Shown here piece after piece: positions 44,834-51,863 of a stretch of 64,000 nucleotides of DNA (position 1 is its first letter; each line of letters begins with the position of its first letter). Both the position numbers and the translations under genes were made by a program. The notes beneath the pieces are model-generated. The model did no database searches, was not told the DNA's origin, and saw only the letters and a list, made by a program, of their open reading frames with translations. Source of the stretch: Tabrizicola sp. (GTDB taxonomy: Bacteria; Pseudomonadota; Alphaproteobacteria; Rhodobacterales; Rhodobacteraceae); contig NZ_JAUCZH010000003.1 in the NCBI RefSeq assembly GCF_030373185.1, positions 186,001-250,000 of the forward strand. The letters run 5' to 3'.

Positions 44834-44866
44834 CTGCAATCGCATGCCTCAGGCCTGCGATTGCAG
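44834..44866 (-). terminator. Strong inverted repeat after hvrA
   Basis: A perfect 11-bp stem (CTGCAATCGCA and TGCGATTGCAG, 11-base loop) nine bases past the hvrA stop. It has no U-run, so it may act as a stability element or a factor-dependent stop. Confidence 0.55.
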
Positions 44867-44874
44867 CGCAAGGC

Positions 44875-45189
44875 TCAGATCGCCAGATCTTCCGGCTTCT
44901 TGCCTTTGGCCAAGGCCTCACTGAACCAGCGCGGCTTGCGGCCACGGCCGGACCATGTGTCTGCCTTGTTGGCCGGATTGGCATACTTGGCAACAGATGG
45001 CGAGCGTTTCCGGATTGCCGTGGCCCCGGTCAGTTCGGCAAGGGAAAAGCCCATGGCCCGGGCCTTTTCTTCAAGTTCAGCAAGGGCTTCACGCTTGCGG
45101 CGATCTTCATAACCCGCAATTGTCTTTGCCACCTGAGATTGCAGTTCCTTGAGCTCTTTCAAGGAAAGAGAGTGCAAGTCGATATTCAA
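44875..45189 (-). CDS. hvrA: H-NS-like regulator HvrA
   Basis: A 104-residue H-NS family protein. The N-terminal coiled coil is LHSLSLKELKELQSQVAKTIAGYEDRRKREALAELE. The C-terminal DNA-binding loop is KYANPANKADTWSGRGRKPRWFSEAL, the AT-hook-like motif of alphaproteobacterial H-NS/HvrA. There is no ATG near the conserved start; TTG 45189, 12 bases after GGGGG and directly after AGGACT, fits the family's start MNIDL. HvrA tunes photosynthesis and nitrogen-related genes in Rhodobacter. It is downstream of regA, as in that genus. Confidence 0.85.
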   Translation of the reverse strand: MNIDLHSLSLKELKELQSQVAKTIAGYEDRRKREALAELEEKARAMGFSLAELTGATAIRKRSPSVAKYANPANKADTWSGRGRKPRWFSEALAKGKKPEDLAI

Positions 45190-45259
45190 AGTCCTATCCC
45201 CCTCGGATTTATTCGCCCAGTTGATAGGCGCATTGTCCGTGGATGGCAACATTGATGAA

Positions 45260-45814
45260 TTATTTGGGGCTTCGCTTAGCAAGAATGCGCTGAAGCGTCC
45301 GGCGATGCATGGACAGTCGCCGCGCTGTTTCAGACACGTTACGTTCGCACATTTCATAGACACGCTGGATATGTTCCCAGCGAACCCGGTCTGCCGACAT
45401 CGGGTTCTCCGGCGGCAGAGGCAGCGCCTCGCCGCGCGCCAGAAGCGCATTGGTCACATCATTGGCGTCGGCGGGTTTTGAAAGATAGTCGATGGCACCG
45501 ATCTTGACGGCCGCGACAGCGGTGGCAATTGCACCATAGCCTGTCAGCACGACAATCCGGCAATCCGGCCGCTTTTCCCGCAAGGCCTCGATCACATCAA
45601 GCCCGTTGCCGTCTTCAAGCCGCAGGTCCACCACGGCATAGGCGGGGGGGTGCGCCATGGCCTTGGCCCGGCCTTCGGCAACGCTTTGGGCGGTGTCTGG
45701 CAGGAAGCCGCGCTTTTCCATTGCCTTGGCAAGGCGCTTTACGAAAGGCTCGTCATCGTCAACCAGCAACAGGCTGCGGTCGGGTCCGAGGTCTGCGCCA
45801 AGATCATCTGCCAT
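45260..45814 (-). CDS. regA: Global redox response regulator RegA/PrrA
   Basis: A 184-residue response regulator. The receiver domain holds acidic Asp19/Asp20, phospho-acceptor Asp63 (YAVVDLRL) and the conserved Lys in YLSKPAD. A Pro-rich hinge (LPLPPENPMSADRV) leads to a Fis-type helix-turn-helix (NVSETARRLSMHRRTLQRIL). Asp63 is the numbered phosphorylation site in R. capsulatus RegA. With RegB it activates photosynthesis, respiration and CO2/nitrogen fixation genes at low oxygen. It lies between senC and hvrA. Confidence 0.96.
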   Translation of the reverse strand: MADDLGADLGPDRSLLLVDDDEPFVKRLAKAMEKRGFLPDTAQSVAEGRAKAMAHPPAYAVVDLRLEDGNGLDVIEALREKRPDCRIVVLTGYGAIATAVAAVKIGAIDYLSKPADANDVTNALLARGEALPLPPENPMSADRVRWEHIQRVYEMCERNVSETARRLSMHRRTLQRILAKRSPK

Positions 45815-45844
45815 GGGTCTTCCTTTGCTTGCCGGCGCGGGGGG

Positions 45845-46471
45845 TCAATTGCGGGCTGCGTCGGCCTGAAGAAAGCAGGCAACCCCCTCTGCCATTTGAT
45901 CAGAAGTAACCTCGCGGCGGAAAAAATCCACAAAACCCGTGCCGGGCAGCATCAGGTAGGTGAAGGTGGAATGATCGACGAGATAGAATTCGTCCTCGGA
46001 GTCCTGTTTCTTGTAAAAGGTCTTGTAAGCCAGTGAGGCCGCCTTGACCTGTTCGGGCGATCCGGTAAGCGCAATCAGCTTGGGATGCATGTTTGCAGCA
46101 TAATCACCCAGGGCTTGCGGCGTGTCACGCTCCGGGTCGATCGAGATGAAGACCGGGTTCACGTCAAACCCTTGTTCCTCAAGAATGTCGACGGCCTCGA
46201 CATTGCGGGACATGTCGAAGGGGCAGACATCGGGGCAGAAGGTATAGCCGAAATAGACCAGCGCGGGTTTGGCCAGAACATCCGCATCAGTCACGGTTTG
46301 CCCGGCTGGATTGACCAGCGTGAATGGCCCGCCGATATCGCCCCCTGCGACATTGCCTTGTCGGCATTGCGCAAAGGCATCATCCTGCTGGCCAAGAAGA
46401 ACATACCAAGCAGAGGCACCAAGGAGTGCCGCAACGGCTGCAGCAGCTACTGCGGCGTAAAGTCTGGTCAT
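45845..46471 (-). CDS. senC: SCO1/SenC copper chaperone
   Basis: A 208-residue thioredoxin-fold protein with an N-terminal membrane anchor (residues 4-25). The copper ligands are Cys79 and Cys83 in FCPDVCP and His167 in LVDHSTF. It delivers copper to the CuA or CuB site of cytochrome oxidase and influences RegB-dependent signalling in Rhodobacter. ATG 46471 has GGGGGA upstream. It is divergent from regB and upstream of regA. Confidence 0.95.
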   Translation of the reverse strand: MTRLYAAVAAAAVAALLGASAWYVLLGQQDDAFAQCRQGNVAGGDIGGPFTLVNPAGQTVTDADVLAKPALVYFGYTFCPDVCPFDMSRNVEAVDILEEQGFDVNPVFISIDPERDTPQALGDYAANMHPKLIALTGSPEQVKAASLAYKTFYKKQDSEDEFYLVDHSTFTYLMLPGTGFVDFFRREVTSDQMAEGVACFLQADAARN

Positions 46472-46510
46472 GGTGTCCCCCGTCGGTCGATCCCGCCGCA
46501 TTGATCCCAG

Positions 46511-47953
46511 ATGTCGGCGGCCTTAACAATGGGCAAGGCGGCGAAAGGGGCATCCGGTCACAGCATGGTCATGACGGGCATCACGCTTCCCGAACGCGAG
46601 CCGCGCGGCGATTGGGTGCGGCTGCGCACGCTGATCTTGCTGCGCTGGATGGCGATTGCCGGGCAACTGGCCGCGATTCTGGTGGCAGACCGGGTCTATG
46701 GCCTGCAATTGCCGCTAAGTCTGTGCTATCTGGCGGTGGCCGTGTCGATCATTGCCAACCTGTTTTCGATCACGCTTTTCCCGGAAAACAAGCGCCTGAA
46801 CGAGGCAGAGGCATTTTTCACCCTGCTGTTCGATCTGGCGCAACTAGCGTTCCTGATCTTCCTGACCGGGGGGCTGACCAACCCTTTCGCGCTTCTGGTG
46901 TTGGCACCGGTCACGATTTCGGCCAGCACGCTGCGGCTGCGGTCCACGGTCATGTTGGGTGCCGCCGCGATCCTGCTGATTTCCGTCGCGGTATTCTGGC
47001 ATGTGCCGCTGCGCTTTGCCGATGGGCGGGAACTGGTGATCCCCCGGCTGTTCGAGTTTGGTTTCTGGCTGTCGATCGTCATCGGCATCCTGTTTCTGGG
47101 CCTTTATTCCCGGCGCGTGGCGACCGAGATCCGCTCCATGTCCGAAGCACTTCTGGCGACGCAGATGGCTTTGGCGCGGGAACAGAAGCTGACGGACCTT
47201 GGCGGTGTGGTGGCGGCGGCCGCGCATGAGCTTGGCACGCCACTGGCCACGATCAAGCTGGTCAGTTCCGAGTTGATGGCCGAATTGCAGGGCCAGCCGG
47301 TCCTTCTGGAAGACGCCCGGCTGATCGGCGAACAGGCCGACAGGTGCCGTGACATATTGCGTGACATGGGCCGGGCGGGAAAGGATGACCTGCACCTTCG
47401 GCAAGCGCCGCTCAGCGCCGCCCTGCGAGAGGCCGCCGAACCGCATATGGCACGCGGCAAGCGGGTAGAGTTCAGCTTTGCCCCGGTTGATGGCAGCCCG
47501 GACCGCCAGCCCACCATCCTGCGGCGGCCGGAAATCATTCATGGTCTGCGCAACCTGGTGCAAAACGCGGTCGATTTCGCCCGCACGACCGTCTGGATCG
47601 AAGGTGAATGGACGGATCGCAGCGTGACCGTTCGGATCATCGACGATGGTGACGGCTTTCCTCCCAACGTGATCGGCCGGATTGGCGATCCTTTCGTGCG
47701 GTCCCGCCGCGACGCGCCGCAGGCCGCGCAGCGTCCGGGCTATGAGGGGATGGGTCTGGGCCTTTTCATCGCCAAGACGCTGCTGGAAAGGTCGGGCGCA
47801 GAACTGACCTTCGCCAACGCGACAGACCCGTTCCTGCCCCCTGAAGACCGGCCCGAGCGTTGTGGTGCGGTGGTCGAAGCAGTCTGGGCCATGGCCGATC
47901 TGGCAGCCCCGTCCGGCGTGGCGCTTGGCAAGAACCGACGGATCGAGGGATAG
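46511..47953 (+). CDS. regB: Redox sensor histidine kinase RegB/PrrB
   Basis: A 480-residue membrane kinase with about six membrane helices. The quinone-sensing GGLTNPF is at residues 120-126. The phospho-acceptor is His239 in AAAHELGTPLATIKL. The redox cysteine is Cys279 in ADRCRDILRDMG, 40 residues from the His, as for His225 and Cys265 in R. capsulatus. The ATPase has N (LVQNAVDFA), G1 (DDGDGFP) and G2 (GMGLGLFIAK) boxes. The offset of 14 suggests the real start may be nearer ATG 46565 or 46529 than 46511. It is divergent from senC. Confidence 0.95.
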   Translation: MSAALTMGKAAKGASGHSMVMTGITLPEREPRGDWVRLRTLILLRWMAIAGQLAAILVADRVYGLQLPLSLCYLAVAVSIIANLFSITLFPENKRLNEAEAFFTLLFDLAQLAFLIFLTGGLTNPFALLVLAPVTISASTLRLRSTVMLGAAAILLISVAVFWHVPLRFADGRELVIPRLFEFGFWLSIVIGILFLGLYSRRVATEIRSMSEALLATQMALAREQKLTDLGGVVAAAAHELGTPLATIKLVSSELMAELQGQPVLLEDARLIGEQADRCRDILRDMGRAGKDDLHLRQAPLSAALREAAEPHMARGKRVEFSFAPVDGSPDRQPTILRRPEIIHGLRNLVQNAVDFARTTVWIEGEWTDRSVTVRIIDDGDGFPPNVIGRIGDPFVRSRRDAPQAAQRPGYEGMGLGLFIAKTLLERSGAELTFANATDPFLPPEDRPERCGAVVEAVWAMADLAAPSGVALGKNRRIEG

Positions 47954-47975
47954 GCGATCCTCGTTCTCGTTAGCC

Positions 47976-47990
47976 TTAACCGTCAGTTAA
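47976..47990 (+). promoter_or_regulatory. CtrA-binding box (TTAA-N7-TTAA)
   Basis: TTAACCGTCAGTTAA, a perfect CtrA full site embedded in the palindrome CCTTAAC/GTTAAGG. It is 48 bases upstream of the PAS-protein ATG and 23 bases past the regB stop. A CTCTAGGC string about 10-18 bases on could serve as a -10 box. Confidence 0.6.
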
Positions 47991-48037
47991 GGAATTCCGC
48001 TCTAGGCTGGGGAAGCTTTAAGCGGGGGTAGTGTTTC

Positions 48038-49609
48038 ATGTCCCAGGATTGGATTGCGGCTTTTGGCATGGTGCTTAGCGCCACGTTTGTCGTTCTGGCC
48101 AGCCTTGTCCTGCTTTCCGGCTGGCAATCCCGGCGGCAGGCACAGCCGGGCAGCCTGTTTAAACAAGATGCCCCTGCAACCGTCTTTCTGTTCCACGGCG
48201 AATGCCTTCTGGATGCCACGCCCGATGCGCGCGCGCTGCTGTCAGACGGAGATGAAAGCCGCGCGTGGTCGCGTTTGCTGGCCCGGTTGGGGCCGATGTT
48301 TCCCGGACTTGGGCCGGTTCTGGACAGCCTGCCACGCACCGGGCAGATGATGATCGCCTCGGCCCCGGATGTGGTGCCGCCCGTGCTGTTGCGCGGCGAG
48401 CATCTGACCGGGCTGACCCGCCTGACCCTGATCGACAGCGCCGCCGAGCAGCGGCAAGGCGTTGCCGACAGTGCGGCAGTCGCGGCCTTGCAACAGGAAG
48501 TGCAAGCACAGCGCACAGTGCTTGCGCGGGCGCCGGTGGTGATGTGGCGCGAGGCGGCGGCGGGCGAGGTGATCTGGGCGAACCACGCCTACCTGATCCG
48601 CGCGGTCGAGCTTTTGCCGGGGAATGAAGACCTGTCCTGGCCGCTGCCAAGGTTGTTTGACGATGCAAGGGATGCTGCCGGTCGGTCCACGCGGATCAAG
48701 CTGCAAATGCAGGGTGGGGCGGAATGGTTTGATCTGATCCGCGTGCCTTTGGGCGACGAGGTGCTGTGCTATGCCCTTGCCGCCAATACCGCGGTGCAGG
48801 CCGAAACCGCGCTGCGCGAATTCATGCAGACCCTGACCAAGACCTTTGCCGACCTGCCGATCGGCCTTGCCATCTTTGACCGGGCGCGGTTGCTGCAATT
48901 GTTCAACCCGGCCCTTGCGGACCTGACGGCCCTTGCTCCGGATTTCCTGATCTCGCGCCCGACGCTGTCTGCCGTGCTTGACGCGATGCGCGCCAAGGCG
49001 ATGATCCCTGAACCCAAGGATTACCGCAGCTGGCGCAAGCAGTTGACCCGGCTGGAGGAAGAGGCCTCGATGGGCCTTTTCGAAGAAACCTGGAGCTTGC
49101 CCGGCGGTCAGACCTACCGTGTGATCGGGCGGCCGCATCCGAACGGGGCCTTGGCCTTCATGTTCGAGGATATCAGCCATGAAATGACCCGGACGCGGCG
49201 GTATCGGGCCGATCTGGAACTTGGCCAATCGGTGATCGACGCCGTGGATGAGGCGGTTGCGGTCTTCTCTCAGGGTGGGCAACTGGTGATGTCCAACACC
49301 ACCTATGCGCAGCTTTGGAACCATGATCCTGCGGTGCTTTTGTCGGATGCCGGGATCGGTTCGCTATGCGCTTGGTGGCGGGACCATTCGGCCCCGACGC
49401 TGCTTTGGGATGACGCGACCGATTTTGTGACCCAGCTTGGGGACCGGACGGCGTGGGATGGCGAAGTGCGGCTCTTGGACGGGCGACTGGTTTCGTGCCG
49501 TTTTCGCCCGCTGACGGGCGGGGCGACGCTGATCACCTTCCGCCCTCGCGTCGCCGAGGCCGTTGGCGCGGTGCTGGAGCCGGTAATGTCAAAAGGGATG
49601 CGCGCCTGA
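48038..49609 (+). CDS. Membrane-anchored PAS-domain protein without a kinase domain (DivL-like?)
   Basis: A 523-residue protein: one N-terminal helix (residues 6-28), a soluble region, a PAS-like domain at about residues 155-255 (VVMWREAAAGEVIWANHAYL), a second at 270-380 (LPIGLAIFDRARLLQLFNPALADLTALAPDFL, the PAS_7 type) and a third at 400-500 (IDAVDEAVAVFSQGGQLVMSNTTYAQLW). There is no His box or ATPase domain after them. DivL of the CtrA pathway has the same helix-plus-PAS layout but carries a kinase core. The CtrA box upstream supports a link, as inference. Confidence 0.6.
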   Translation: MSQDWIAAFGMVLSATFVVLASLVLLSGWQSRRQAQPGSLFKQDAPATVFLFHGECLLDATPDARALLSDGDESRAWSRLLARLGPMFPGLGPVLDSLPRTGQMMIASAPDVVPPVLLRGEHLTGLTRLTLIDSAAEQRQGVADSAAVAALQQEVQAQRTVLARAPVVMWREAAAGEVIWANHAYLIRAVELLPGNEDLSWPLPRLFDDARDAAGRSTRIKLQMQGGAEWFDLIRVPLGDEVLCYALAANTAVQAETALREFMQTLTKTFADLPIGLAIFDRARLLQLFNPALADLTALAPDFLISRPTLSAVLDAMRAKAMIPEPKDYRSWRKQLTRLEEEASMGLFEETWSLPGGQTYRVIGRPHPNGALAFMFEDISHEMTRTRRYRADLELGQSVIDAVDEAVAVFSQGGQLVMSNTTYAQLWNHDPAVLLSDAGIGSLCAWWRDHSAPTLLWDDATDFVTQLGDRTAWDGEVRLLDGRLVSCRFRPLTGGATLITFRPRVAEAVGAVLEPVMSKGMRA

Positions 49610-49691
49610 CCGGCTTGGGCCGATGTTGTGGCCCGAGTTGCAGACAAGGATGCAGCTTGCGGTGGCGCTGGCGGCAGCTAGACTCGGGGCT

Positions 49692-50168
49692 ATGAAACAC
49701 CCGAAAGCTGCCCTTTCCGCGCTGATCCTGCCGCTTCCGACCGAGGCGGACACCACCGCCTTGGGCGCGCGGTTGGCTTCACTGGCCCGGGCCGGGGATT
49801 GTTTCTTGCTGGAAGGCCCGATCGGTGCAGGCAAAAGCCATCTCGCCCGCGCCTTCATCCGTGCGCGGCTGGGGCGGGATGAGGATGTGCCTTCGCCGAC
49901 ATTCACGTTGGTTCAGGTCTATGGCAATAGAGACGGCGAGATATGGCACGCTGATCTTTACCGGCTGACCCACCCGGATGAGGTTTGGGAACTGGGCCTC
50001 GACGATGCGTTCCAAAGCGCGATCACTCTGGTTGAATGGCCGGACCGGCTTGGTGGCCATGCCCCGCAAGATGCGCTGCACTTGCGGCTGGAGGCTGTGG
50101 GGGACGGGCGGCGCGCGGTGATCACTGGCGGGCGTTCAGACCTGCGAAAGGCTCTGGGCGATGGCTGA
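49692..50168 (+). CDS. tsaE: tRNA threonylcarbamoyladenosine biosynthesis ATPase
   Basis: A 158-residue P-loop ATPase with Walker A EGPIGAGKSHLARAFI, then PSPTFTLVQVY and HADLYRL, typical of TsaE, which activates the TsaBD complex. ATG 49692 was chosen; the frame extends to 49623 with a non-conserved leader. Its stop overlaps the amgK start by eight bases. Confidence 0.94.
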   Translation: MKHPKAALSALILPLPTEADTTALGARLASLARAGDCFLLEGPIGAGKSHLARAFIRARLGRDEDVPSPTFTLVQVYGNRDGEIWHADLYRLTHPDEVWELGLDDAFQSAITLVEWPDRLGGHAPQDALHLRLEAVGDGRRAVITGGRSDLRKALGDG

Positions 50169-51171
50169 CAGGATGGCAGAAGCCGGCCGCTTCCTTGCGC
50201 TGGCGGGCTGGGGTGCGGCTGAGCGGCAGCATCTTGCGGGGGATGCATCGGACCGGCGCTATGAACGGCTGCGCGCGGGGGCGGCAACGGCTGTGTTGAT
50301 GGACAACCCGCCCGGCGGGGCGGATGATCCGGCGGCCTTCGTCACCATGGCGCGGCATCTGCGCGGTCTGGGGCTGTCGGCCCCAGCGGTGCGTGTGGCC
50401 GACACCGACGCAGGGTTTCTGCTGCTGGAGGATCTTGGCGACGATCTTTACGCGCGCCTTCTGGAAGCCGACCCCGCGCGGGAAGCTGAGCTTTACGCGC
50501 CCGCCGTCGATGTGCTGTGCCATTTGCAGGCGGCACCAGCGCCGCCCGGCCTGGCCGATCTTGCCGCCTGCGATTGGGCGCAGGCGGCCGGCTTTGCGCT
50601 GGACTGGTATGCCTATGCCGCAACCGGGGAAAAGCCAGCGCCGGACCGTTTTCTAGCGGCGGTGCAATCGGCACTTTGCGTCCATGCGGATGGACCCAGA
50701 GTGCTGATATTGAGGGACTATCACGCCGAAAACCTGCTTTGGCTACCCGGGCGGGATGGGCTGGCGCGGGTGGGGCTGCTTGACTTTCAGTTGGGGCAGA
50801 TGGGGCAGCCCGGATATGATCTCGTGTCGCTTTTGCAAGACGCCCGCCGCGATGTGTCGGCAGAAACGGAAGCCGCGATGATCGCCCGCTTTGCCGCCAC
50901 GACAGGGGCCGCGCCCGAAGGCTTCGCTGCGCAATATGCCACCCTTGGCGCCCAGCGGGCCTTGCGCATATTGGGCATCTTTGTCCGCCTTTGCCTTGTG
51001 GCCGCAAAGCCCGGCTATCTGCGGCTGATCCCTCGGGTCTGGCGCCAGTTGCAACACAATCTGGCGCATCCGGCGCTGGCTGATCTGCGCGCGGTCTGCG
51101 AAGATCTTCTGCCTGCCCCCACCCCCGACATCCTGAGCCGTATCGAGAGCCAATGTTCCCCTTCCCGCTGA
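50161..51171 (+). CDS. amgK: Anomeric N-acetylmuramate/N-acetylglucosamine kinase
   Basis: A 336-residue aminoglycoside phosphotransferase-fold kinase: RQHLAGDASDRRYERL in the N-lobe, catalytic LRDYHAENLLWLPGR (Asp and Asn as in kinases) and metal-binding GLLDFQLGQMG. With murU downstream, it fits AmgK, which phosphorylates the anomeric position of N-acetylmuramate in the peptidoglycan recycling route that bypasses de novo UDP-MurNAc synthesis. It overlaps tsaE by eight bases and murU by 19. Confidence 0.9.
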   Translation: MADRMAEAGRFLALAGWGAAERQHLAGDASDRRYERLRAGAATAVLMDNPPGGADDPAAFVTMARHLRGLGLSAPAVRVADTDAGFLLLEDLGDDLYARLLEADPAREAELYAPAVDVLCHLQAAPAPPGLADLAACDWAQAAGFALDWYAYAATGEKPAPDRFLAAVQSALCVHADGPRVLILRDYHAENLLWLPGRDGLARVGLLDFQLGQMGQPGYDLVSLLQDARRDVSAETEAAMIARFAATTGAAPEGFAAQYATLGAQRALRILGIFVRLCLVAAKPGYLRLIPRVWRQLQHNLAHPALADLRAVCEDLLPAPTPDILSRIESQCSPSR

Positions 51172-51863
51172 TGATCTTTGCCGCAGGTTTCGGCACCCGC
51201 ATGGGCGCGCTGACGGCGGATCGGCCAAAGCCCCTGATCCCGGTGGCGGGGCGGGCGCTCATCGACCATGCGCTGACAACGGCGGCTGATGCCGGGGCCG
51301 GGCGGCTGGTGGTGAATGTGCATTACCGGGCCGATCAGCTTGCGGCGCATCTGGCGGGTCGCGGGGTCTCCATCAGCGATGAAAGGGCGCGGATTCTGGA
51401 AACGGGCGGCGGCCTGAGGGCTGCGCTGCCGCTTCTTGGGACGGGGCCGGTTGCGGTGCTGAACAGCGATGCCATCTGGACGGGCGCAAACCCGCTGGCC
51501 GAACTGGCCGCAGCGTGGGACGGCGACCGGATGGAGGCGCTTTTGCTGCTGTTGCCGGTGGATCAAACCCGGGGTCGTGGGGCCAAGGGGGACTTCCGGC
51601 TGGACGCCGCGCCGGGCGATGTCGGGCGGATTTCGCGCGGACAGGGGGGCGAGGATCACGTCTATCTTGGGGCTTCGATCCTGCACCCTGCGCGGCTGGC
51701 GGGGGTGGCAGAGGACGTGTTTTCGCTGAACCGGCCATGGGATCAGATGATTGCCGAAGGCACGGCTTTCGGTGTGATGCATCGCGGCGGCTGGTGTGAC
51801 GTTGGCCACCCGGAAGGGATTGTAGAGGCAGAACGGCTCCTGCACTCTGCCCGGCATGGCTGA
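51153..51863 (+). CDS. murU: N-acetylmuramate-1-phosphate uridylyltransferase
   Basis: A 236-residue nucleotidyltransferase: FAAGFGTRMGALTADRPKPLIPVAGR is the NTP-binding signature with the pyrophosphorylase Lys. AVLNSDAIW supplies the metal Asp. GGWCDVGHPEG closes the sugar site. Length and pairing with amgK match MurU (MurNAc-1-P plus UTP to UDP-MurNAc). It overlaps amgK by 19 bases and addB by eight. Confidence 0.9.
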   Translation: MFPFPLMIFAAGFGTRMGALTADRPKPLIPVAGRALIDHALTTAADAGAGRLVVNVHYRADQLAAHLAGRGVSISDERARILETGGGLRAALPLLGTGPVAVLNSDAIWTGANPLAELAAAWDGDRMEALLLLLPVDQTRGRGAKGDFRLDAAPGDVGRISRGQGGEDHVYLGASILHPARLAGVAEDVFSLNRPWDQMIAEGTAFGVMHRGGWCDVGHPEGIVEAERLLHSARHG

